In this document: positions 39,260 to 47,262 of the stretch, piece after piece
How the letters are laid out: each line of letters opens with the position of its first letter
Position numbering within the stretch: position 1 is the first letter of the stretch
From: Thiomicrorhabdus sp. ZW0627
GTDB taxonomy: Bacteria; Pseudomonadota; Gammaproteobacteria; Thiomicrospirales; Thiomicrospiraceae
Direction: 5' to 3'
DNA length: 64,000 nucleotides
Assembly (NCBI RefSeq): GCF_029767005.1
Contig: NZ_JARUQR010000001.1
Location: 925,028 to 989,027 of the forward strand
Made by a program: the position numbers and the translations under genes
Notes under the pieces: model-generated
What the model was told of the DNA's origin: nothing
Database searches by the model: none
What the model saw: only the letters and a program-made list of their open reading frames with translations

Positions 39260-40444
39260 ATGGCAACCCTATCTAATCGCGTCAATCGAGTACAACCCTC
39301 ATTAACACTCATCATCACCGCCAAAGCCGCCGAATTGAAACGTGCTGGGAAGGACATCATCAGCTTAGGTGCGGGCGAGCCTGATTTTGACACGCCGGAC
39401 CACATTAAAGCGGCTGGGATTCGTGCGATTGAAAGCGGTCAGACGCGCTACACAGCCGTTGACGGAACGCCGGAATTGAAAGAGGCAATCATCGCTAAAT
39501 TCAAACGTGATAACCACATCGAATACCAAGCAAATCAGATCCTGGTTTCATCAGGTGGAAAGCAGAGTTTCTTTAATCTGTGCCAAGCGATCCTCAATGA
39601 TGGCGACGAAGTCATCATTCCAGCACCTTACTGGGTTTCTTATCCTGACATGGCATTGCTGGCGGGTGGTGAACCGGTTATTGTCGAGGCAGGTATCGAG
39701 CAAGGTTTCAAAATCACAGCGGAACAACTGGAACAGGCGATTACTCCAAAAACAAAATTGGTCGTCATCAACAGTCCGTCTAACCCGACCGGAGCCGTTT
39801 ATTCTGCGAAAGAATTAAAAGCGCTGGGGGACGTATTGATGAAACATCCTGACATCATCGTTGCATCGGACGATATGTACGAACATATTTTGCTTAGTGA
39901 TATGCCTTTTACGAACATTCTTGAAGTTTGTCCTGACCTGTATGACCGTACCGTCGTATTGAACGGCGTTTCTAAAGCCTATTCGATGACAGGCTGGCGC
40001 ATCGGTTATGCGGGCGGTCCGGTAGACATCATTGCCGGGATGCGCAAGGTACAGTCTCAAAGCACGTCCAACCCATGCTCGATTTCACAAGCGGCCTCTG
40101 TCGAAGCTTTGAACGGTTCACAAGACTGTATTCAAACCATGCTGGTAGAGTTTAAAAAGCGACACGAGTTTGTGGTTGAACGTATCAATCAGATCCCTGG
40201 ATTCAAATGCATCCACGCCGCTGGTGCTTTTTATGCATTTATGGATGTCTCTGAAGCTATGAAAATAAAAGGCTATGACACTGACACCGATTTCACGGCT
40301 GCTATCTTAGAAGATCAGTTGGTCGCTGCCGTTCCGGGTTCCGCGTTTGGTGCGGATAAGCACCTGAGAATTTCATTTGCGACCAGCATGGACAATCTGG
40401 TAAACGCTCTAGACAGAATGGATGCGTTCATGCAAGCCAATTAA
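39260..40444 (+). CDS. Class I aspartate-type aminotransferase
   Basis: This is a PLP-dependent aminotransferase of 394 residues in the I-gamma (AspB/AspC-like of Bacillus and Thermus) subgroup, most likely aspartate transaminase; prephenate transamination is possible in this group. Visible features are GAGEPDFDTPDHIKAAG near the N-terminus, NSPSNPTGAVYS, the SDDMYEHILL segment, the PLP lysine in NGVSKAYSMTGWRIGYA, and the substrate carboxylate Arg in HLRISFATS. It is divergent from uvrB and ends at a terminator. Substrate is by family only. Confidence 0.88.
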   Translation: MATLSNRVNRVQPSLTLIITAKAAELKRAGKDIISLGAGEPDFDTPDHIKAAGIRAIESGQTRYTAVDGTPELKEAIIAKFKRDNHIEYQANQILVSSGGKQSFFNLCQAILNDGDEVIIPAPYWVSYPDMALLAGGEPVIVEAGIEQGFKITAEQLEQAITPKTKLVVINSPSNPTGAVYSAKELKALGDVLMKHPDIIVASDDMYEHILLSDMPFTNILEVCPDLYDRTVVLNGVSKAYSMTGWRIGYAGGPVDIIAGMRKVQSQSTSNPCSISQAASVEALNGSQDCIQTMLVEFKKRHEFVVERINQIPGFKCIHAAGAFYAFMDVSEAMKIKGYDTDTDFTAAILEDQLVAAVPGSAFGADKHLRISFATSMDNLVNALDRMDAFMQAN

Positions 40445-40460
40445 AAATTCCAGAAATCCG

Positions 40461-40472
40461 AACAGGCCTGTT
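40461..40472. repeat. AACAGGCCTGTT full palindrome
   Basis: This complete palindrome lies between the aminotransferase stop and its terminator. It is the last full CAGGCCTG copy in the window. Confidence 0.75.
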
Positions 40473-40479
40473 TAAAATT

Positions 40480-40506
40480 AAAAGCCCTGAATTTTCAGGG
40501 CTTTTT
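40480..40506 (+). terminator. Intrinsic terminator after the aminotransferase gene
   Basis: AAAAGCCCTGAA (40480-40491) pairs with TTCAGGGCTTTT (40494-40505) and is followed by T. It is probably active on both strands, serving ligE as well. Confidence 0.85.
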
Positions 40507-40549
40507 CATATGGAACGAACATAAACTAAAAAACACCAACTTTCCTTTC

Positions 40550-41530
40550 TCATTCGGTTTGTTGATTTAATTCTCTGTTTTCGCTTTTATTCCAGTCCTT
40601 TCTAACTCGCCAAAATACCGGGAACCTTGGCAAGCCACGCTTAGTCATACCGCTGTGTTGAAAGGTTACAACCGTACCAACTACAGGCGGATTTTTTCGT
40701 TGCGCATCACTTAAACCACTTCCAATCCGAATGGTACGATCCTCCACCGTGCGCAATGCCTTAAACTGCCCATCCAATAACCTACAAAGTACCGAGCCGA
40801 CCTGCCCCTGATACTTCCCTTTTCCTTCTGTATAGCCAGTTATAAGACACTCTGCATCATCTTTAGACTTCACCTTCAGTGCAGAATCAGACCGTCCGGC
40901 CTCATACCGCATATCCGGGTTTCGTAACACAATCCCTTCACCACCAACAACAAGTACAGCCTTCAAACGTTTATCAACCTCAAACTCAGAGTCCACTCTT
41001 ACTTGGGGAATAATTTGAATATAAGTGGAAGGAAATTCATTAAGAAAGTCTTTCAATACCTGCAAACGTTCAAGTAAGCCTCCTTTCTGGTTCGGCACCT
41101 CGAAAATTTGATAGGTTAATTTTCTCCATCCTTCATGCGGCTCTTTCCGCCTAACAATGGAAACGGTCTCTTCAAAACGAGACCGACCCAGCCAAAGTTC
41201 GCCGTCCAACTCGAAAGGCGGAAATTTCTTCGTGAACCATTCCGGAGACTGGAAAACATTCCCCTGACGACTTATCAAATGATGTCCATCCCAATAGGCC
41301 CTAACACCATCCAGCTTTTCACTCACCAACCACCCATCAACATTTCTACCTTTTTCATATCTTTTCAAAAGCAACAAACTAGGCGCATGAGAGGTGGAAA
41401 GCTCAAGCAAATCAGTTTTTTCAGATGCATAAACAGATTCAACTGCTAACTGCCAAAAACAAAAAAGGCCCGGTAAAATTACCAGGCCTCTAAATTGATG
41501 CATCAAACATCTTAATTCTGAAAGTTTCAT
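40550..41530 (-). CDS. ligE: Secreted ATP-dependent DNA ligase (LigE type)
   Basis: This is a minimal ATP-dependent DNA ligase of 326 residues, made of an adenylation domain plus OB fold and exported to the periplasm. The nucleotidyltransferase lysine is K72 in EKLDGVRAYWDG; later motifs include FELDGELW (motif III), EGIVLRNPD (motif IV) and ALKVKSKDD (motif V). An N-terminal signal peptide with cleavage near VYA-SE is clear. The start may be the ATG at 41530, or at 41503, which gives a compact signal peptide; neither has a strong ribosome site. It lies 42 bp after comEA. LigE enzymes join nicks and have been proposed to act on incoming or extracellular DNA. Confidence 0.9.
   Translation of the reverse strand: MKLSELRCLMHQFRGLVILPGLFCFWQLAVESVYASEKTDLLELSTSHAPSLLLLKRYEKGRNVDGWLVSEKLDGVRAYWDGHHLISRQGNVFQSPEWFTKKFPPFELDGELWLGRSRFEETVSIVRRKEPHEGWRKLTYQIFEVPNQKGGLLERLQVLKDFLNEFPSTYIQIIPQVRVDSEFEVDKRLKAVLVVGGEGIVLRNPDMRYEAGRSDSALKVKSKDDAECLITGYTEGKGKYQGQVGSVLCRLLDGQFKALRTVEDRTIRIGSGLSDAQRKNPPVVGTVVTFQHSGMTKRGLPRFPVFWRVRKDWNKSENRELNQQTE
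41455..41489 (-). terminator. Intrinsic terminator inside the ligE signal-peptide codons
   Basis: On the minus strand AGGCCTGGTAA (41489-41479) pairs with TTACCGGGCCT (41476-41466) with one G-U pair, followed by TTTTTTG and TTTTTGG. It lies about 40-75 nt inside the ligE reading frame. Confidence 0.7.
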
Positions 41531-41572
41531 TTGGACCGCTTAACGCTAAATTTAAGACAGGATTAAATCGAG

Positions 41573-41827
41573 TTATTTAAAGCGCAAGTCGTCTTTAATC
41601 TTTTCAAGGGTTCCCTGCCCAATTCCTTTCACATTCAACAAATCTTCCGGCTTGGAACATTTTTGCTCTTTACAGTAGCTTGAGATAGCCATAGCTTTTG
41701 CAGGCCCAACGCCCTTCAATGCAGCAGCGATTTCTTCTACAGAAGCCGAATTAACATTAACCGGGCTAGCCATTACTATACCGGAAAACAGCAAACCACC
41801 CATCAAAGCCAAAACTTTTACATTCAT
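41573..41827 (-). CDS. comEA: ComEA-like periplasmic DNA-binding protein
   Basis: This is an 84-residue secreted protein with a signal peptide (cleavage near VMA-SP) and a helix-hairpin-helix pair, VNVNSASVEEIAAALKGVGP and EDLLNVKGIGQGTLEKIK, the ComEA pattern. ComEA binds double-stranded DNA in the periplasm and ratchets it in during transformation. This is the short form lacking other domains, as in Haemophilus and Vibrio. GAGGGT precedes the ATG. It lies upstream of ligE, which supports a periplasmic DNA-handling unit. A perfect inverted repeat lies 60 bp upstream. Confidence 0.88.
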   Translation of the reverse strand: MNVKVLALMGGLLFSGIVMASPVNVNSASVEEIAAALKGVGPAKAMAISSYCKEQKCSKPEDLLNVKGIGQGTLEKIKDDLRFK

Positions 41828-41887
41828 AATAGCACCCTCACTTATTCATTCAATTCACACAATTAAGTAAAATTGCGTAAACTAATT

Positions 41888-41905
41888 TTAACGAAGTCGC
41901 GTTAA
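41888..41905. promoter_or_regulatory. Inverted repeat TTAACG-N6-CGTTAA upstream of comEA
   Basis: This perfect 6-bp inverted repeat with a 6-nt spacer lies 60 bp upstream of the comEA start in a 118-bp gap. It could be an operator; there is no independent support. Confidence 0.35.
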
Positions 41906-41945
41906 AGATGCAAAAAACAGAATTATATGAAACCAATAATAAAAC

Positions 41946-42974
41946 TTATGACTCTAATTTTTCAGTCGCGTTGCAAGTATTTCTCTTCCAATTTCTAAAA
42001 AATACGATAAAAGAAGATATTATTAAACCTAAAAAGAACGCAGCCGCTATAATCAACCCTCGTTTAGGCTTAGACTTTTCCTCGGGAACGACTGCCGGAT
42101 CAATCACTTTAAATACATATTCGGTGTTTGTCTTGGCCAAAGTAATATTTTTTACATGCTCCTCAATCAATCCAAACAATATCTCACGTAACTCCAATAA
42201 ATTAGTCTGCTTTATCTGTTCTTTTAGATACCTGATAGTTCTTTCGGAATTCTCAATCATTTCATTCCGTAAACGGTCATTAAGGTCATCGACAAGCCTA
42301 TTTGCCCAGTTTCTTACGTCAACAGGAGAGTACCACTGAATAGACAACGTGATAGCACCAGATTCTTTATCCTGAGAAACCGTCATAATCCGCCCCTTAA
42401 AGACCTCAAAAGCTTCCCACATTGACGGTTCACCAGACTCAAGAGACTCCTGACCATCGTAACTCAATGCCTGCCCCTTAGGCATGCCCATATAGTCTCT
42501 TAATCGCTCAGTCACTCCCGGGGCTTCAACCTTCCATGAAGACGTTTTTTCATCCCATCTTTCAGGAAACAGAGCAGGTTTTAACTGCAGACGACCAATG
42601 AAATCATTAATAAACTTTCTCGACTTTAAAACACCAAGGGCCTGACTTGTTCGGTCATCGCCTGAATCCGGCAAACTGATTCCGGCCATGCTGGCTAGGC
42701 CCCCATACTTGGAAGCAAGGTTAGACAATCCCCCAGATGAAGCCGAATTAACAGGCACCATAACAACTTGAGCCCGATATTGATTAGGGATTTGAAACGA
42801 AATAATCGCTGTAACCAAAGCCACCCCAAAACTAACCAATAAAATAAACCATTTATACTTCCACAGAACTTGGAAGTATTCTGCCAAATCAATTTCATCT
42901 TCATTGACTTGCATATGATGATTTCTCATCAGTTGTGTTGCTTCAACATTATGAACATCTCTTGAAGTATTCAT
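41946..42974 (-). CDS. Wzz-family polysaccharide chain-length/export protein
   Basis: This is a 342-residue inner-membrane protein with the Wzz domain opening DEIDLAEYFQVLWKYKW, helix 1 (about 43-62), a periplasmic part with YRAQVVMVPV and LGVLKSRKFINDFI, and helix 2 near the C-terminus (about 305-325). The ATG at 42974 lies 1 nt after the stop of the Wza-like gene; an upstream TTG would overlap it. It lacks the cytoplasmic tyrosine-kinase domain of Wzc. The pair resembles the otnA-otnB arrangement of Vibrio capsule loci. It probably controls chain length or couples export. Confidence 0.87.
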   Translation of the reverse strand: MNTSRDVHNVEATQLMRNHHMQVNEDEIDLAEYFQVLWKYKWFILLVSFGVALVTAIISFQIPNQYRAQVVMVPVNSASSGGLSNLASKYGGLASMAGISLPDSGDDRTSQALGVLKSRKFINDFIGRLQLKPALFPERWDEKTSSWKVEAPGVTERLRDYMGMPKGQALSYDGQESLESGEPSMWEAFEVFKGRIMTVSQDKESGAITLSIQWYSPVDVRNWANRLVDDLNDRLRNEMIENSERTIRYLKEQIKQTNLLELREILFGLIEEHVKNITLAKTNTEYVFKVIDPAVVPEEKSKPKRGLIIAAAFFLGLIISSFIVFFRNWKRNTCNATEKLES

Positions 42975-42975
42975 A

Positions 42976-45471
42976 TTAATCAAACACTCCAATTGCTTTC
43001 ATCGTTGCTCCGGTAACGGCAAAGTTGGCTAGGATCTTTGAAACACTCGACCAAGTGATCAACGGATTCATTCGCTCAACATCCATTGGAACCACAATGG
43101 TATCTCCCGGTAAGATATCTATATCATTGCCAGTTGAAAACCAACCTAACTTAAGATGGTCAATGGCACCATCACCATGCACAATGTAAATTGAATCACT
43201 ATCAGCACGCTTGCTAAGGCCCCCACTCATCGCAATATAGTCCGTTGCCCTCTTACCAGCTTCATGAACCACGGATATCGTACGGGACACCTCTCCCATG
43301 ATGACTACTTCATTGGAACGCTTTGGAACGTACAAAACATCTTCATCGCGCATCTCAACATTTAAGGTTGATTTATAGCGTTCATAATTTTTAGGATCAA
43401 AACCGACCACCAATCGACCTATTGCAGGCGTCTCTTTAATTTTGGAAATCAACGCTTCACCCATCTCCAACATAGCCGGACCAGCTGTGTTGTTTTCCAT
43501 GATTCCCGCATCTCGTCTAGCCGCTAACAATAAATTCTTCTCTAATTCCATTGCCAGCTGCTTAAGCTCTCTAGCCTCTTGCTCTTTCAACTGTTTGCGA
43601 GTAAAAATGGCATTGTTTGGTGCGGCCCACTCGGTAAAACCGCCCGCTCTTTCCAAAACGGATCCCATTGTTTCACCAGGAGCAATCGTATAAGTTCCAG
43701 GATATCGCACCTCACCTTTTATAGTGACTTGTTGTGCCGCATCACTCCAGTCGGACACTTGCTTAACGCTTAGCTGATCATAAGGCTTCAAAATGAAGTT
43801 ATGCTTAGCGTCCCCTTCCTCAGCCTTAGAAAGGTTGAAATGTATACGCTCAATAGCCCTTTTTTCACCATCAACTACTTCATAACGAACCAAATCCGTA
43901 CCGTTTACCATAGCTTGGGCTTTCAAGCCACCGGCCGCTCTTACTAAGTCAGTAACACGATCACCATCACTAAGAGGATAAACACCTGGGAAACGAACCA
44001 TTCCACTGACCGAAATATATTTAGCGACATTCTTCTTAGTTGACTGCTGTTTAAGCTTGTCTAAAACCTCTTCCACCACCTCTTTTCTTTCATCGGCATC
44101 ATCTCGAGGTAAAATATACACACGATCTTGAGGCCAAAGAGTTACATCTTTCTGTAACCCTTTATGAATAGCACTCCAGTTAGACGAGATTACTTCAAAA
44201 GGAGCTCCAACCTGTTTTTGACGTAAAATAATTTGATACGTCAAGTCCGCAGCCCTTTCAAATTCCTGATAGTCAGACAACAAACGCCCTATTGTGAGGC
44301 CTTTCTCCCATTGAAACACACCGGGATGGATAACTTCACCAAAAACTTCTACGACCTTATCAAATTGCTTTGAGACACGTTTCACTGACACTGAATCACC
44401 GTCTGAAAGTGCCGATTTCATTCCCTCTGACATAGAAACATCAACGCTTTTAACAATTGAATTACCAGCTTGATCTATGCGAGTAATGTTGACAGCGTCC
44501 AAATAAGCCGTTGGCTTAATGCCCCCCGCTAATTTAAACAACTGTTTCAAACTCTTTTCATTTTTTAATTCGTAAATAGCCGGGCGGTTAACCTCACCAT
44601 CAATCGAAACCAGCTTGCCTGCCGGTGGTATAAAAACGGTATCCCCCGGCTGAAGTCGACTGTCATCCTTGGTGTCACCGTTCACGAGTAAATCGTAAAG
44701 GTCCAAAGTCGCGATCAGACGTCCATTTCGCTTCAACTGAACATTTCGATAAGAACCAATATCTGAAATCCCGCCACTCACATACAGTGCATGCGTCATG
44801 GTCGCCATCCCACTTACCAAGTATGACCCTGGCGTTCTTGACTCACCCATCACAAAAATTCTAAATGAGCGTAAATCGCCCATGGTGATACTGGAACTCA
44901 CCCCCATTCCAAGATTCTCTACCCGCTTGGCAAGAACTGATTTAGCCTCTGAGAAGCTTAATCCTGCGAGGCTTACAGGCCCAATTTCCGGAAAGTTTAC
45001 CTGACCGTTACGATCGACAACCAAGTCGTACATCTGACTTTTCGCGCCATAAAGCTGAACTTTTAGCTGATCCCCCGGCCCCAACACATAATCAGTCGGA
45101 ACTGGAATATCATTAACGGGAGCAAATGTGGTCGGTTGACCAGCAAAAAGTTCCGAACCAAATCGTTTTAGATCAAAGGTAGTATTTTTCAGAGCATCGT
45201 CTTGGGACGAGTCTTTAGGCTTTAGAGGTTTTACGGTATCTTTTACCGGTTCAAGCTTAGGTTGTTGTTTTAACTGACCGCTAAGAACATCGCTTTCGAT
45301 TCCTTGAGACTCTAAAAGTTTCTTTTGTTGCTCTTTAGGCAGAGATTTAAAAACATCAATTTGCTCCAAATTTGGAGTTGCAGCCATTGACACGGAACAA
45401 AACACGCTTATAAAAAGCAAAATCAACACTTCTCCCGCGCACCTTAATTTTTTCTCCCCAAAAATAAACAC
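42976..45471 (-). CDS. Wza/OtnA-type polysaccharide export protein with SLBB repeats
   Basis: This is an 831-residue outer-membrane export protein. The start is a GTG giving a signal peptide (KKLRCAGEVLILLFISVF..., cleavage near SMA-A). The Poly_export domain begins at about residue 125 (TDYVLGPGDQLKVQLYG) and is followed by several SLBB repeats (VSIDGEVNRPAIYEL, VEVFGEVIHPGVFQW, ISVSGMVRFPGVYPL, VTIKGEVRYPGTYTI, VIMGEVSRTISVVHEAGK). It is about twice the size of E. coli Wza and closer to OtnA/KpsD-like proteins. It is paired with the Wzz-like gene, and no Wzc kinase or Wzb phosphatase is nearby. Confidence 0.9.
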   Translation of the reverse strand: MFIFGEKKLRCAGEVLILLFISVFCSVSMAATPNLEQIDVFKSLPKEQQKKLLESQGIESDVLSGQLKQQPKLEPVKDTVKPLKPKDSSQDDALKNTTFDLKRFGSELFAGQPTTFAPVNDIPVPTDYVLGPGDQLKVQLYGAKSQMYDLVVDRNGQVNFPEIGPVSLAGLSFSEAKSVLAKRVENLGMGVSSSITMGDLRSFRIFVMGESRTPGSYLVSGMATMTHALYVSGGISDIGSYRNVQLKRNGRLIATLDLYDLLVNGDTKDDSRLQPGDTVFIPPAGKLVSIDGEVNRPAIYELKNEKSLKQLFKLAGGIKPTAYLDAVNITRIDQAGNSIVKSVDVSMSEGMKSALSDGDSVSVKRVSKQFDKVVEVFGEVIHPGVFQWEKGLTIGRLLSDYQEFERAADLTYQIILRQKQVGAPFEVISSNWSAIHKGLQKDVTLWPQDRVYILPRDDADERKEVVEEVLDKLKQQSTKKNVAKYISVSGMVRFPGVYPLSDGDRVTDLVRAAGGLKAQAMVNGTDLVRYEVVDGEKRAIERIHFNLSKAEEGDAKHNFILKPYDQLSVKQVSDWSDAAQQVTIKGEVRYPGTYTIAPGETMGSVLERAGGFTEWAAPNNAIFTRKQLKEQEARELKQLAMELEKNLLLAARRDAGIMENNTAGPAMLEMGEALISKIKETPAIGRLVVGFDPKNYERYKSTLNVEMRDEDVLYVPKRSNEVVIMGEVSRTISVVHEAGKRATDYIAMSGGLSKRADSDSIYIVHGDGAIDHLKLGWFSTGNDIDILPGDTIVVPMDVERMNPLITWSSVSKILANFAVTGATMKAIGVFD

Positions 45472-45833
45472 CAGTAACTGTTCTCCGCGCTAAATAGTTT
45501 TCAAATAAATTCAAAAGAAAATGTAATATTATTCTATGAAAAAACCTAACAATTATCTGGAATTTTTATGGCGTTTATCTGAATTTTTTATTAAAAGATT
45601 CAATTCCGACAGCCAACGCCAGAACTACAACTTACTCACTAAGTATTACTATCAATACCCACCCTATTCTCCAATTATTTAACGTCATGAAAATTACGAC
45701 TTTCAAGCCAAATTTCAAATTTAACGATTCGCTTAAAACAACAAATACTAATATATATTTTTCTAACAACAGCAAGCTATTCAAAAGTACAATGTACAAC
45801 CTAACCATAGAACTATAAAAACAAAGAATACTC
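45472..45833. other. AT-rich divergent intergenic region of 362 bp
   Basis: This region lies between the divergently transcribed exporter gene and the initiating transferase gene. It must hold promoters for both. A TATAAA at about 45814 is a weak -10 candidate for the rightward gene. I looked for an ops/JUMPstart element (GGCGGTAGC) and do not see one. No convincing small gene is present. Confidence 0.5.
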
Positions 45834-47228
45834 ATGAACATCCAAACTGACTCCTCAGGCTTTGTATGGCTGCACCGTTTCATTGACTTAGTAATCCCAT
45901 ATTTCATTTTAATGGCGATTGCCAACTACATTTTCGATGTCCCAATACATGATCGCTACACCATAATGGGCATACTGGGTGGATTTGTGTTTGTTACATC
46001 TGCACAAATGGTAGGAACCTACCAAAATTGGCGGGGAAGACCTTTTTTTAACAGCATGCAGCTTGTCCTAAAGGCCTGGGTAATAACATGGGGAATTCTT
46101 ATTATCGTCGCATTCCTATACAAAGATGCCAGCAACTATTCCCGAATGCTGACTGTTTTATGGGCAATTGCAACACCACTGGTTCTAATCGGATACCGGT
46201 TATTTCTCCGCCTAGTTTTAAGTTACTACCGCATGCAAGGCAACAACTATAAAGAAGTCGCAATAGTTGGTGCAGGCAAAGTTGGACAACATTTAGCCGC
46301 AGTTATCCAGAAGAATCTGTGGCTGGGCTACAAAGTAATCGGTTTTTATGACGACAACACTGAACTAAAGAACAGAAAAATTGTAGGTACTCCTGTTTTA
46401 GGCACAATTGAACAAGTCTACAACGATGCTAAAAGTGGAAAATTTGATGAACTCTATATATGCCTACCATTGAGAGCGGAAAATAAAATCAAACTGTTAT
46501 TGAATCAACTTACCGATACCACAACGGTAGTCAAATACATTCCAGACCTGTTTTCATTTGATCTAATGCATGCAAAATGGACAGATCTTAAAGGAATTCC
46601 AGTCATCAGTGTCTATGACACACCACTAAATAGTACGACTGCAAAACTATTAAAGCGCATGGAAGATCTCGTTATTTCCAGCATAATTTTACTTTTAATC
46701 AGTCCAATGATGATTATCTTAGCCATAGCAGTAAAAGTGACCTCTCCAGGCCCAATCATCTTTAAGCAAAAACGCTACGGCCATAATGGGCAAGAAATTA
46801 AAGTCTATAAATTTCGTTCAATGACGACACAAGACAACGGAGCGAAAGTAAAACAAGCAACTAAGAACGATCTAAGATTCACACCTATCGGCGCGTTTCT
46901 TCGAAAAACCAGTTTAGACGAACTGCCTCAGTTTATTAATGTGTTACAAGGGAAAATGAGTATTGTCGGCCCTAGGCCACATGCTGTGGCCCATAACGAA
47001 GAGTACCGTCAACTGGTTCCAAAATACATGCAACGCCACCTGGTCAAACCGGGCATTACTGGTTGGGCTCAAATCAATGGCTGGCGCGGTGAAACCGATA
47101 CTTTAGAAAAAATGGAAAAAAGGGTCGAATACGATCTGCACTATATTAATAACTGGTCATTATGGCTCGATATTAAAATCATCGTATTAACAATTTTTAA
47201 AGGTTTTATAAACAAAAACGCCTACTAA
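45834..47228 (+). CDS. Undecaprenyl-phosphate sugar-1-phosphate transferase (WcaJ type)
   Basis: This is the initiating enzyme that loads a hexose-1-phosphate, probably glucose, from a UDP-sugar onto undecaprenyl phosphate. The 464-residue protein has four or five N-terminal helices (about 10-130), a CoA-binding-like Rossmann region (VAIVGAGKVGQHLAAVI) and the C-terminal bacterial sugar transferase domain (about 275-464): PGPIIFKQKRYGHNGQEIKV, KFRSM, RKTSLDELPQFINVLQGKMS, VGPRPHAV and KPGITGWAQINGWRGETD. It is transcribed opposite to the big operon; its 3' end overlaps that operon's terminator. Sugar specificity is inferred from the WcaJ family only. Confidence 0.92.
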   Translation: MNIQTDSSGFVWLHRFIDLVIPYFILMAIANYIFDVPIHDRYTIMGILGGFVFVTSAQMVGTYQNWRGRPFFNSMQLVLKAWVITWGILIIVAFLYKDASNYSRMLTVLWAIATPLVLIGYRLFLRLVLSYYRMQGNNYKEVAIVGAGKVGQHLAAVIQKNLWLGYKVIGFYDDNTELKNRKIVGTPVLGTIEQVYNDAKSGKFDELYICLPLRAENKIKLLLNQLTDTTTVVKYIPDLFSFDLMHAKWTDLKGIPVISVYDTPLNSTTAKLLKRMEDLVISSIILLLISPMMIILAIAVKVTSPGPIIFKQKRYGHNGQEIKVYKFRSMTTQDNGAKVKQATKNDLRFTPIGAFLRKTSLDELPQFINVLQGKMSIVGPRPHAVAHNEEYRQLVPKYMQRHLVKPGITGWAQINGWRGETDTLEKMEKRVEYDLHYINNWSLWLDIKIIVLTIFKGFINKNAY

Positions 47229-47239
47229 GAACGTAGGCG
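47211..47239 (-). terminator. Terminator of the polysaccharide operon overlapping the wcaJ-type stop
   Basis: On the minus strand CGCCTAC-(7 nt)-GTAGGCG (47239-47219) is followed by TTTTTGTTT. The hairpin covers the last codons and stop of the convergent transferase gene. Confidence 0.7.
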
Positions 47240-47262
47240 CTTCATTACAACAGACCTGAAAA

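Noticed and set aside
45472..45833. ops/JUMPstart element for RfaH control of the polysaccharide genes
   Set aside because: The GGCGGTAGC core is not present on either strand of this gap, nor did I see it in the glmS-ascD gap.
45632..45925. A 97-codon frame on the minus strand in the exporter/transferase gap
   Set aside because: It overlaps the start of the transferase gene antisense, has no ribosome site, and is the kind of hydrophobic frame expected from AT-rich DNA.
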